Origin: Pseudoselenomonas ruminantium
Lineage (GTDB): Bacteria > Bacillota > Negativicutes > Selenomonadales > Selenomonadaceae
Direction: 5' to 3'
Assembly: GCF_900113715.1 (NCBI RefSeq)
Contig: NZ_FOQK01000008.1
Span: 1 to 64,000 of the forward strand
Length of the DNA stretch: 64,000 nucleotides
The position numbers and the translations under genes were made by a program. The notes under the pieces are model-generated. The model ran no database searches. It saw only the letters and a program-made list of their open reading frames with translations, and was not told the DNA's origin. Below are positions 8,434 to 15,533 of this stretch, one piece after another (position 1 is the first letter of the stretch; each line of letters opens with the position of its first letter).

Positions 8434-9135
8434 TCAATTTTCCATTCTTATGCCAAACCACTGAGCGGCACTATCCCAAAACAGAACGGCTGAGTTTATA
8501 GTGCAATAATTCCCATCCACTTTGACCGGCACACCGTTGTATTTACTGCTTAATGGACGGGGCGGAGCCTGCGGGTCAGCCCCCCAATAAACTTTTGCCG
8601 TCCCAGTAAGCCAAAGCTCACCATTCTTAATGGTCGGGGATATGTCATCAAACAGCAAACCTGCATTTTCTACTGTGTCCAATGTAGCATAAGTAAGCAA
8701 TTTCCCATCTTTCTCGCCCACAAGCCACATCCCCATACAAGCAGAACTGCCATCAGCAGCATCCTGATAAGTTCGAATCAATAAAAACTCTCGCTTATCT
8801 GTCGAAGGCATTATCTGCACCTTGGCTGATTCATCTTTTTTCACCGGAAAAGACAGCATCTCTCTGCCGCAGCTAACTGTTATCGTTCCACCGGCATTTT
8901 TTCTGATGCCATAGTCGTGATAATATTTTACCCGTATCTTTACATTGACTTCCTTGCCATTGAAGTTACTTAACTTGGCCCAATGTTCTCCATTATCCGG
9001 GCCACTGCAATCTTCTGCTATCCCATTGTGATTGGAAAAGCCTAACAAAGGACAAATAGCGCGCAACGACATGGCATCCGCACTGCCTATGTGAACAAAC
9101 AGCGACAAACATAGCAGGAATAACAGTTTACGCAT
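8434..9135 (-). CDS. Exported hypothetical protein (island)
   Basis: 233 residues with a signal peptide (RKLLFLLCLSLFVHIGSADA, cleavage about residue 21). The mature part contains cysteines near CPLLGF, CSGP, SCGRE, ACMG and NYCTI that could pair after export. I see no known enzymatic motif. It begins 15 bases downstream of the neighbouring 165-residue gene and is probably in one transcript with it. Family and function are unknown. Confidence 0.6.
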   Translation of the reverse strand: MRKLLFLLCLSLFVHIGSADAMSLRAICPLLGFSNHNGIAEDCSGPDNGEHWAKLSNFNGKEVNVKIRVKYYHDYGIRKNAGGTITVSCGREMLSFPVKKDESAKVQIMPSTDKREFLLIRTYQDAADGSSACMGMWLVGEKDGKLLTYATLDTVENAGLLFDDISPTIKNGELWLTGTAKVYWGADPQAPPRPLSSKYNGVPVKVDGNYCTINSAVLFWDSAAQWFGIRMEN

Positions 9136-9150
9136 TACTTATGCCTCCCA

Positions 9151-9648
9151 TCAAATCCCCAATGCCTGATACAAACTCTCGGGAATAACTCTCTGCCACG
9201 AACCGTAAGTATATCCTAGTTTATTTCCATAGAACTTCATATTATAAGCACTTACAAAAGCCACCTCTGCTAAATTAGGCACAAAGGGCGCACCCGTTGC
9301 AAAACTATAGGTACAATTCAAATCCCATTTCAACCATGTATCTTTTTGTTGTGAATAATAGTAAACCGTCTTGGTATCCCAGTTATAGCGGAAATAATGG
9401 ATCTCCACATCCCCACGCTGACCCGTATCCACATTCACCGTTATACTATTTATAGCAATCTGATACTTTGGCGGCTGATAAAGCTGCACATCTACTGAGG
9501 AACGAATAGCATATATTCCATAGCCCATATGACCAGCAACAAATACTAAATTCCCATTATCCAATGTCCGTGGATAAGGATTAGCCGCAAAGGCACTTTG
9601 ACATGTCAATAAAAGAAATGCTAACAAAGTTAATACAATCTTTTTCAT
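9151..9648 (-). CDS. Exported hypothetical protein (island)
   Basis: 165 residues with a signal peptide (MKKIVLTLLAFLLLTCQSAFA, cleavage after AFA). The mature part is rich in Tyr, Asn and Val (QLYQPPKYQIAINSITVNVD, EIHYFRYNWDTKTVYYYS), suggesting an all-beta exported domain. The ATG at 9648 follows GAGGAG by about 10 bases; an in-frame TTG at 9657 overlaps that site and is rejected. The family resembles small secreted proteins common in Selenomonadaceae, an impression rather than a proven match. Confidence 0.65.
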   Translation of the reverse strand: MKKIVLTLLAFLLLTCQSAFAANPYPRTLDNGNLVFVAGHMGYGIYAIRSSVDVQLYQPPKYQIAINSITVNVDTGQRGDVEIHYFRYNWDTKTVYYYSQQKDTWLKWDLNCTYSFATGAPFVPNLAEVAFVSAYNMKFYGNKLGYTYGSWQRVIPESLYQALGI

Positions 9649-9720
9649 TATCTTCAACTCCTCTCACATTGCCCGCAAAATTATATCCCGATTAATCCTT
9701 GCCGCTTCCAGTATAGCCGC

Positions 9721-9923
9721 TTAATGGGCCATAATCCGCGCATGGCCTGGATTCTTCGCCTTGTCCGGGGCAGCCCCTCCATAGTCCATGCCGTTGATAG
9801 TCTCCTTGTCCCATTCCATCATATCACTGCTCGCTGCCAACGTCTGCGCCATATTGCTACTTAACCAAAAGCCGACAGCTGTCAAGAGACAAATTGGTCT
9901 ACTTATTATTTTATCATTCTCAT
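9721..9923 (-). pseudogene. Small exported protein gene with a one-base frameshift
   Basis: A GGGAGG ribosome site leads to ATG at 9923, which reads MRMIK and then stops. In the next frame a typical signal peptide and mature region continue (IISRPICLLTAVGFWLSSNM, then AQTLAASSDMMEWDKETING and GGAAPDKAKNPGHARIMAH). Adding one A to the AAAA run (plus-strand TTTT, 9909-9912) would join them into a normal protein of about 67 residues. It may be a real mutation, slippage or a sequencing error. Confidence 0.5.
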
Positions 9924-9941
9924 CTACATTTACCTCCCAAT

Positions 9942-10799
9942 TTAAGCACTCCAACCTACGTAAATCGCCGTAACCACACCATTTGCTACCGAAAAAACAA
10001 AATCACAATCCCCACGTCCCTTATAGTGATATGAGCCATTTACAGCAAAAGGCGGTTTACCGTATTTTGTTATAACCTCTGAAGCAGGACTGCCAACTTT
10101 AATTCCGTCCGGAGTCGCTAAACCATTTGCAGCTGTACATTTTATTAGATATGGGTACTCTGTCGAATCTCCCACAAATAGCATTATAAAAGAATCTCCA
10201 TACTCCCAACGCTCTACCATTGCCTCCCATGACTTTGACCATGACCTTGATATTTTAGTCGGTTCACCGTAAATACTCCTGATATATGCTTGCGATGAGC
10301 CAAACGGAGATATACCACCAATCGCAATCTGGTCATCACGAAGTAAATTGTGTTGTTTTGAAGAACTGGATTTACTCCCCGATGAACTCTTCCCATTCGC
10401 TCGGTCAAAAATCACCTTCGCCGCACGACTAGTGTCACTGCCTTTAATGTACTGATAGCTGCCTCCCGGCGCATGGTACACACCATTTTGGAAGAACACA
10501 AAATTAAAGTTCGTTCCTCCCTTGGAATTCTCTGAATCGCTAGTTATCATGTATACTCGGCCATATACCGCAGCCCGTCCATCATAACTTCCCGATTCAC
10601 AAGAATTCAAATCCAACATATACCACATAGAAATCGGCCCCATAGGTTGAGTATCAATCAGCATATAATCATGGTTATCCGAAGCATAGTAGCCCCCCTG
10701 CCCATCCGTGGACAGACCTAACGCCTGCACCATATTCGCACTTCCCAAAAGCATCATAGTACATAGCCATATTGTACCCAAAAATTTTCGCCATAACAT
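9942..10799 (-). CDS. Exported protein with two repeated domains (island)
   Basis: 285 residues with a signal peptide (WRKFLGTIWLCTMMLLGS..., cleavage near VQA, about 26). After a Tyr/Gly-rich first half and a Ser/Lys linker (about 140-150), two similar units follow: SPFGSSQAYIRSIYGEPTK with WEYGDSFIMLF, and DGIKVGSPASEVITKYGKPP with CDFVFSVANGVVTAIYVG. This 'YGEP/YGKP' repeat resembles SmpA-like or DUF4309-like exported domains of Firmicutes. The function is unknown. The ribosome site is GAGGAAG 9 bases before the ATG. Confidence 0.65.
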   Translation of the reverse strand: MLWRKFLGTIWLCTMMLLGSANMVQALGLSTDGQGGYYASDNHDYMLIDTQPMGPISMWYMLDLNSCESGSYDGRAAVYGRVYMITSDSENSKGGTNFNFVFFQNGVYHAPGGSYQYIKGSDTSRAAKVIFDRANGKSSSGSKSSSSKQHNLLRDDQIAIGGISPFGSSQAYIRSIYGEPTKISRSWSKSWEAMVERWEYGDSFIMLFVGDSTEYPYLIKCTAANGLATPDGIKVGSPASEVITKYGKPPFAVNGSYHYKGRGDCDFVFSVANGVVTAIYVGWSA

Positions 10800-10873
10800 C
10801 CTTCTTCACTTCCTCTAAGCCATCGTAATCATATTAATTTTTTATTCAAAACTTGACTTTTTGGGACATTATA

Positions 10874-11860
10874 TCACTTATAACAATCCTTTAATTTTAG
10901 ATAATCAATTTTAATCCCTGCATCTTCCAAGCTCTTTTTTCGTTCTTCATATAATTTTCTCAGCACAGGTTCTTTTTCTTCCATAGTTCCATGATGCAAT
11001 ATGGCATGGCAATTACTACATAGAGATACAATATTATTGGTAACATCAAGTGAAATCACATTATTTTCGTTATCTCTAAATTCACCAGTATTACTCATTG
11101 GCACTAAATGATGTGCTTCTGTATAGCCTTTTCCATTCTTCCTTTGAAATATTTTATGATTATTATCCACTTCACATTTATAATTTGCGTAAATCAATGC
11201 TTCAGCCGCATTCACCAGATTACGTCTAGGATATTTTTTATTATAGACATATGCTGCTTTTTGTGGCTCTTTTTTGAAGTGTTCCCTATTAGGCATTTTA
11301 CTCATCGTATCAATAGCTTTTTCAATTTCTTCTTTTTCATCATTAGTATAATCTTGATCAAAATAGTATAAAATCTTCCATAAGTAAAGATTCTCGTTAC
11401 CAAAACTTCTGATTTGTTCAGTCAAATATATTATCTCTTTTGGATTCATCTTTAACGCATAAGCCATTTTCTTAACTGCTTTTTCACCATATGTAATCAA
11501 TTCTGAATTCTTTATATTCATTTTGACCCATTCGATAAATTTCTGATGGTCTACATGTGTACTTAATTCCTCAACATGAACTCTAGTCAAATATCCCTCG
11601 TCCATTCCGTCTCCATAAACCACTCTATCTTCAGGTGGCATTTCAGATAAATTGTAATATTTGCCATCTTCAACAACACAACTTATCGCAACTATTTTTT
11701 TCTTATGAAGATGGTATATGAAATCTCCTTTTTTCATTCTTTTAACATTCTCAGCTGGTGGCCAACGCTTACCATCTCTTGTTAACTGCCTTGTCCACAA
11801 ATATTGTTTTGTTATTTCTTGTTCGTACGTTTCATCCTGAGATACATAGTAAACCTCCAT
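10874..11860 (-). CDS. HNH endonuclease with an EVE/PUA-like N-terminal domain
   Basis: 328 residues, AT-rich coding. The N-terminal 120 residues (MEVYYVSQDET..., MKKGDFIYHLHKKKIVAISC) look like an EVE/PUA-type domain, a fold that often reads modified bases. The C-terminus carries an HNH nuclease: a cysteine in YKCEVDN, the core EAHHLVPM, and NIVSLCSNCHAILHHG with the zinc CxxC and terminal histidines. This architecture fits a modification-dependent (type IV-like) restriction enzyme. GGAGG 7 bases before the ATG at 11860 decides the start; the ten codons upstream are excluded. It probably forms a pair with the GIY-YIG gene just upstream. Confidence 0.75.
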   Translation of the reverse strand: MEVYYVSQDETYEQEITKQYLWTRQLTRDGKRWPPAENVKRMKKGDFIYHLHKKKIVAISCVVEDGKYYNLSEMPPEDRVVYGDGMDEGYLTRVHVEELSTHVDHQKFIEWVKMNIKNSELITYGEKAVKKMAYALKMNPKEIIYLTEQIRSFGNENLYLWKILYYFDQDYTNDEKEEIEKAIDTMSKMPNREHFKKEPQKAAYVYNKKYPRRNLVNAAEALIYANYKCEVDNNHKIFQRKNGKGYTEAHHLVPMSNTGEFRDNENNVISLDVTNNIVSLCSNCHAILHHGTMEEKEPVLRKLYEERKKSLEDAGIKIDYLKLKDCYK

Positions 11861-11956
11861 TTTATGCCTCCATTTCATAATATAAAACAAAACTTATCTT
11901 TATAAAATAATATTTGCGTTTGTTTATTCCATTTTTATCTAATAATTATAATTTCA

Positions 11957-12685
11957 TTAACGATCTTTCTTATTATTTTCTATCTTCCCATCAATAACAT
12001 AAATAACCGGATGTTGTAACTTAGTAGTTTCCGGCAAATATTTATTTACATATCTTTCACGAATTTCATCTGAGGCAATGGCTCCTACAAATTCGTAACG
12101 CTCATCCTCAACATAAGCCCATTCATCTACTTTATATACTTCCAAAATTATATTATTGTACAGCGGCATTACATATTTACAGTTCCGTTTTGCTTTTTCA
12201 CTCCTAATTTCCCAACTACTCCGTGCAATTTCATATAGTTCATTTTCATCTATTCCTGCTTTATACTTTTGTGTAATTTTCACAAATATAGCATCCTCCT
12301 TAAAGTCTTTAGCATAAATAGGCGTTGCGCCATATTCGCGTTCCAATTCATCCGCAAACCTACGTCCCCACTTACCAGCATGATTTCCTCTTATCTCATT
12401 CGTAAGTTTATCTAATCCTATAAGGTCAATCGCTGACATTTCAACAATTTTGGCCGTTTCATCATCCATTCCATATGCTAATATTTCAATCACGGGTTCT
12501 TTCCCTTGTTTCTTTAATTCATCTAATTTTGCAACTTTAGAATTATTTCCATTCTGTTTAAAATGGTCAAATACGCGATTCCCTGTCCCTTTCCCGATAT
12601 AGAAAATGTTCCCTTCCGTATCTGACAAAACATAAACATAGTTTTTCAGTTCTTCCTGGGTCTTTAATGAAAATTCACGAATCAT
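11957..12685 (-). CDS. GIY-YIG nuclease domain protein (LEM-3-like)
   Basis: 242 residues, AT-rich. Residues 15-110 form a GIY-YIG domain: YVYVL (the GIY element), FYIGKGTGNRVFDH (the YIG element with the catalytic Arg), and a conserved Glu in KIVEMSAIDLIG. The subtype looks like the LEM-3-like group. The C-terminal 130 residues (SSWEIRSEKAKR..., VYKVDEWAYVED) are unassigned but resemble small beta-barrel modules attached to such nucleases. GGAGG lies 8 bases before the ATG. It is followed 96 bases later by the HNH nuclease gene, suggesting a two-nuclease defence cassette. Confidence 0.75.
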   Translation of the reverse strand: MIREFSLKTQEELKNYVYVLSDTEGNIFYIGKGTGNRVFDHFKQNGNNSKVAKLDELKKQGKEPVIEILAYGMDDETAKIVEMSAIDLIGLDKLTNEIRGNHAGKWGRRFADELEREYGATPIYAKDFKEDAIFVKITQKYKAGIDENELYEIARSSWEIRSEKAKRNCKYVMPLYNNIILEVYKVDEWAYVEDERYEFVGAIASDEIRERYVNKYLPETTKLQHPVIYVIDGKIENNKKDR

Positions 12686-12841
12686 AACGCTAACCTCCGA
12701 TACAGTTTACAAATCATATCATCATACATTACCTGTATTTTTCCATCTTCTCATGCTTACAAAGCATCTTTCCAACACCCTACGAAAACTATCATTAATC
12801 GCTCCATCCCCCTTCTATCCGCTTTTTTGCATACCGCAATT

Positions 12842-12992
12842 TGGCAGAAAAACCATGGTTTTTTTGCGGCATAATTTTTCTTTTTCTTTGCAGGAAAATT
12901 ATTATATATTGTCGAAACATTACGATAATATATATGGGGTCGTGAAATCAAAGATTCTTTAGATGGCAGTTAAACCATGGTTTTCTTGCCGC
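12842..12992. promoter_or_regulatory. Candidate resolvase recombination (res-like) site
   Basis: Two similar dyads centred on AAACCATGGTTT, each starting GGCAG and ending TTGCnGC, lie at 12842-12869 and 12963-12990. Between them is a third inverted repeat (ATATATTGTCG, 8-base spacer, CGATAATATAT, about 12905-12934). Three dyads beside a serine resolvase gene match the general layout of Tn3/gamma-delta res sites. It lies just downstream of the resolvase stop. No protein gene was found in 12686-13019; two overlapping short frames there are discarded. Confidence 0.5.
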
Positions 12993-13019
12993 CTCTTTCA
13001 TTTTAGGGCTTTATCGTGC

Positions 13020-13616
13020 TTACTCATGCGCCCATTTATGGAAGGTGGGGCGGGACACGCCCAGCTTTTCTGCAGCTTCCCGCTCGGAAATCTGCCCGTT
13101 TGCCCATGCCTCCCGCACCATCGCAAAAGCCGCAGGTTTCTTCACTGGCCGTCTGCCCAGCCGGACACCGCGCAGCCTTGCCGCGGCCAGCCCTTCCATG
13201 GTTCGCTGGTGATTCATATTGCGCTCAGTTTCAGCCACATAGGAAAATACTTGAATGACCAGATTGGAGATAAGTTTTGCCGTCAGGTCATCCCCATATT
13301 TGTTTCGCGTATCAAGCAGCGGAAGGTCGATAACCACAATGGCTGCTTCTTTCTCCTTGGTGATGATATCCAGCTGTTGGGTCATCTCGTCGTAGTTACG
13401 CCCCAGCCTGTCCAAACTCTTCACCACCAAGGTGTCACCAGGTTTGAGCTGTTCCATCATCTCGATATAGGCAGGGCGTTCGAAGTTTTTCCCGCTTTGC
13501 CTATCTACAAAGACGCACTCCTTCGGAATGCCGAAATCTTCCATTGCCAGCCACTGGCGATCATCGCGCTGGGAAATAGTGGATACTCGGATGTAGCCAT
13601 AAATCTTGTTGTTCAT
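13020..13616 (-). CDS. Serine recombinase of the resolvase/invertase family
   Basis: 198 residues, the usual length for TnpR/Hin-type enzymes. The catalytic Ser12 lies in GYIRVST. The family Arg residues are in SLDRLGRNY, and the E-helix ends in ETERNMNHQRTMEGLAAAR. A C-terminal helix-turn-helix (ISEREAAEKLGVSRPTFHKW) binds the site. It catalyses DNA cleavage and rejoining via a 5'-phosphoserine link. A strong GAGAGGAGG precedes the ATG and TATAAT lies about 25 bases upstream. Its GC content is higher than the nuclease genes downstream, so the island may be composite. Confidence 0.9.
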   Translation of the reverse strand: MNNKIYGYIRVSTISQRDDRQWLAMEDFGIPKECVFVDRQSGKNFERPAYIEMMEQLKPGDTLVVKSLDRLGRNYDEMTQQLDIITKEKEAAIVVIDLPLLDTRNKYGDDLTAKLISNLVIQVFSYVAETERNMNHQRTMEGLAAARLRGVRLGRRPVKKPAAFAMVREAWANGQISEREAAEKLGVSRPTFHKWAHE

Positions 13617-13695
13617 TTGGATTCCTCCTCTCCAATTATAAAAAACAAATTTACTTTGATTTTAGAGGGAATGCTTCCGTTTTTTGGACAATAAC

Positions 13696-13748
13696 GATAC
13701 ACCTAAAAGCCCATCGGTGTTTCTTACCGATGGGCTTTTAGGTGTATC
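13696..13748 (-). terminator. Perfect 23-bp inverted repeat, terminator of the crp-like gene
   Basis: Arms GATACACCTAAAAGCCCATC...(13696-13718) and the complement (13726-13748) are perfect over 23 bp with a 7-base loop. The inner part, AAAAGCCCATCGGT/ACCGATGGGCTTTT, is a bidirectional terminator. Its outer edge is 7 bases from the right direct repeat, so it also marks the island end. Confidence 0.8.
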
Positions 13749-13755
13749 TATAAAG

Positions 13756-13780
13756 GAACTCATACTCATCTAAGCAGGAA
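13756..13780. repeat. Right 25-bp direct repeat flanking the island (attachment-like)
   Basis: Identical to 8107-8131 over 25 bp. On the minus strand it supplies the last codons (FLLR) and stop of the crp-like gene. Confidence 0.85.
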
Positions 13781-14446
13781 GTATCTCTTCCCCTCAATGC
13801 GCAGCAGGCCTTCATCCTGCATGGCACCGAGCTCGCGAGACAGGGCACTGCGGTTGACGCCAAGGAATTCTGCCATAGCTGTCGTCGTCAGGTTGACAGC
13901 TACCGCGCCATCTGTCTGGCGCGGCATCTCGCCTAGGAATATCCCGATGCGGTCGCGCAGTTTCTTCTGGCTCAAGATCCGCACCTTGCGGTTTTGATAG
14001 ACGTTCTGCTGGGCCAGGCCACGAATCAAATTCAGTGCGAGCTGATACGGTATTACCGTACTTTCGCCTTGCGGCTGCTGCAGGATAGAAAGGTCAACGA
14101 AGATGACCAGACTGTCTGCCAAAGCCTCAAGTTGTATCGGGCTGTGCGCCGGCTGCACGCAGCCCAGAGCCTCACCGAAGAATTCCCCGGCGCCAAAGCG
14201 GCTGACCGCGATCTTCGCATCATTTTCATTGAGGAAGGCTCCTTCGATACGCCCCATCACCACGATTCCCGCATAACGGAACGGCTCATCCAGTCGTTGG
14301 AATATCTCATGCTTACCCAGACGCTGCCATCTTCCCTTCAGGAAATGCAACGTCTTTTCGTATTCTGCCGCAGGTATCCCCGCCAGCAGGGGACAGCTCG
14401 CCAAAACCTGCTCATACTTCCTGCATAGATTTTCTTTCCCCATCAT
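13766..14446 (-). CDS. Crp/Fnr-family transcriptional regulator
   Basis: 226 residues with an N-terminal cyclic-nucleotide-type beta-roll (about 30-120: FGAGEFFGEALG), a long dimer helix and a C-terminal winged helix (TTTAMAEFLGVNRSALSREL, about 180-205). The cysteine cluster of FNR is absent, so the signal is unknown; haem- or nitrosative-stress-sensing relatives (DNR, HcpR) are possible. GGAGG 8 bases before the ATG at 14446 sets the start. It diverges from a hemerythrin gene whose promoter carries a matching palindrome. The final codons lie in the right repeat of the island. Confidence 0.88.
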   Translation of the reverse strand: MMGKENLCRKYEQVLASCPLLAGIPAAEYEKTLHFLKGRWQRLGKHEIFQRLDEPFRYAGIVVMGRIEGAFLNENDAKIAVSRFGAGEFFGEALGCVQPAHSPIQLEALADSLVIFVDLSILQQPQGESTVIPYQLALNLIRGLAQQNVYQNRKVRILSQKKLRDRIGIFLGEMPRQTDGAVAVNLTTTAMAEFLGVNRSALSRELGAMQDEGLLRIEGKRYFLLR

Positions 14447-14521
14447 ACGCACAGCCTCCGTTTCCTATTTTGGTTTTATTCTAGCATACACCAGCAGTCT
14501 GGCATATCCAGAAAATCACAA

Positions 14522-14566
14522 TCTGTTGCCATGACAACAGACCCGTCAGCCGCCAGCCGCTACAAT
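14522..14566 (+). promoter_or_regulatory. Crp/Fnr-type operator and promoter of the hemerythrin gene
   Basis: TCTGTTGCCATGACAACAGA (14522-14541) is a dyad with 7-bp perfect arms and a 6-base centre. A -10 element TACAAT lies at 14561-14566, giving a start near 14573. The dyad centre is then at about -41.5, the class II activator position for Crp/Fnr proteins. No good -35 box is present, as expected for an activated promoter. Confidence 0.65.
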
Positions 14567-14602
14567 AAGACCAGAAAAACGACAAACCAAGGAGGCTATC
14601 TC

Positions 14603-15013
14603 ATGTATCTTGAAATCTTGAAAGACCACCATGCCAGCATCTATGAATACATCCGCACCATCAACAGCTGCCATTCCGACCTGCAAGTCGGGCAGCAGGC
14701 CGATGACATCGCCAAAGCCTTGGCACGGCTGGCAGGGCTTATCTCCATCCATCTTGCCGCTGAGGATAAATTCCTTTACCCCAGCCTCAGCCAGAGTCCC
14801 GACGACACCATCCGGCAGATGGCTGTACGCTTTGAGCAGGATATGGGCGGACTGGCCGCAACCTTCACGGCCTATAAGGAAGCATTCATGACGCCGTCAA
14901 AGATCAAGGCCGATATCCCCAAATTCCGCCAGGAAACCCAGCGGGTCATCGGCGCCTTGCTGGAACGGCTGCAGCGCGAAGACAAAGAGCTCTACCCCCT
15001 CGTCGCGGAATGA
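14603..15013 (+). CDS. Hemerythrin-domain protein
   Basis: 136 residues forming a four-helix bundle. Helix A has KDHHASIYEYI, helix B has HLAAEDKFLYPSL (His50, Glu54), and helix D reads ERLQREDKELYPLV. This is the subtype without the later histidines of classical hemerythrin, so diiron binding may use other ligands. AAGGAGG lies 7 bases before the ATG at 14603. Related proteins sense or handle O2, NO or iron. The divergent Crp/Fnr gene and the operator suggest induction by low oxygen or nitrosative stress, which is inference. Confidence 0.82.
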   Translation: MYLEILKDHHASIYEYIRTINSCHSDLQVGQQADDIAKALARLAGLISIHLAAEDKFLYPSLSQSPDDTIRQMAVRFEQDMGGLAATFTAYKEAFMTPSKIKADIPKFRQETQRVIGALLERLQREDKELYPLVAE

Positions 15014-15026
15014 CAGCAGGAACGAA

Positions 15027-15065
15027 AACCGGCCCCGCCTTATGTACCATAAGGCGGGGCCGGTT
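15027..15065 (+). terminator. Terminator after the hemerythrin gene
   Basis: AACCGGCCCCGCCTTATG and its complement form a 17-18-bp GC-rich stem with a very short loop, followed by TTCTGTCT. The T-tract is weak but the stem is strong. Confidence 0.65.
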
Positions 15066-15100
15066 CTGTCTGCCATTGCTATCCTCAGAAATGACAATCT

Positions 15101-15388
15101 TTATGCGATTTGGTAGACGCGTGCATCACAATACGTCTTCCAGTAACGTACAGCATCAACATAAGACAGTACATAGCGATTTTCCACATCGCTGCGCGTG
15201 AGTTTTATATCGTAGCAGCACTTGGCAAATGCGATAGGCTCACGATGGGCGGCTTCGCGGATGATTTCCTGCAGCGTATCCTCGACAAACGCCGTCCGCG
15301 ATTTCCAGGCTGCTTTCTCCTTGAGATTATATCGTCCCGTCTTGAATTTAAATAACTTATTTGTTGTGTTGTTGACTGCCACAACCAT
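15101..15388 (-). CDS. Conserved hypothetical protein, 95 residues
   Basis: Starts MVVAVNNTTNKLFKFKTGRY. GGAGGAG lies 6 bases before the ATG at 15388. It is soluble and basic, with two adjacent cysteines (AKCCYDIKLTRSDVENRYVL) and a Tyr/Trp-rich C-terminus (VDAVRYWKTYCDARVYQ). I do not recognise it. The AT-rich stretch 15389-15533 contains its promoter region and no other gene. Confidence 0.6.
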   Translation of the reverse strand: MVVAVNNTTNKLFKFKTGRYNLKEKAAWKSRTAFVEDTLQEIIREAAHREPIAFAKCCYDIKLTRSDVENRYVLSYVDAVRYWKTYCDARVYQIA

Positions 15389-15533
15389 TTACTTCTCCTC
15401 CTACGCAACAGTTATATAAACAATCTTTATATTGCTTTTTATTTACATAAATATTTATAGCGTTATTTTACCCCATAAGTCCTAAAGGGTAAATGTATTA
15501 TAGCACAATTTTTCTACCATTGGTAGTGAATTA

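Larger units (their letters stand above)
8132..13755. mobile_element. Genomic island between 25-bp direct repeats
   Basis: A 5.6-kb block of markedly lower GC than its neighbours lies between perfect 25-bp repeats. It holds four genes for small exported proteins (one frameshifted), an EVE-like/HNH nuclease, a GIY-YIG nuclease, a candidate resolvase site and a serine resolvase, all on the minus strand. Hairpins lie just inside both ends (8152-8198 and 13696-13748). The duplicated target restores the 3' ends of both host genes, as in site-specific integration. What inserted it is unclear: the only recombinase present is of the small resolvase type. Confidence 0.75.

Noticed and set aside
8308-8493. 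61-codon plus-strand frame in the island
   Set aside because: Overlaps the end of an exported-protein gene on the other strand; low-quality composition.
12753-12962. Overlapping short frames on both strands near the resolvase site
   Set aside because: They run through the dyads of the recombination site and have no protein-like features.
14603-15013. Hemerythrin with 'missing' histidines as a degenerate protein
   Set aside because: The ED..LYP form of helix D is common to a whole subtype of bacterial hemerythrin-domain proteins, so it is not unusual.
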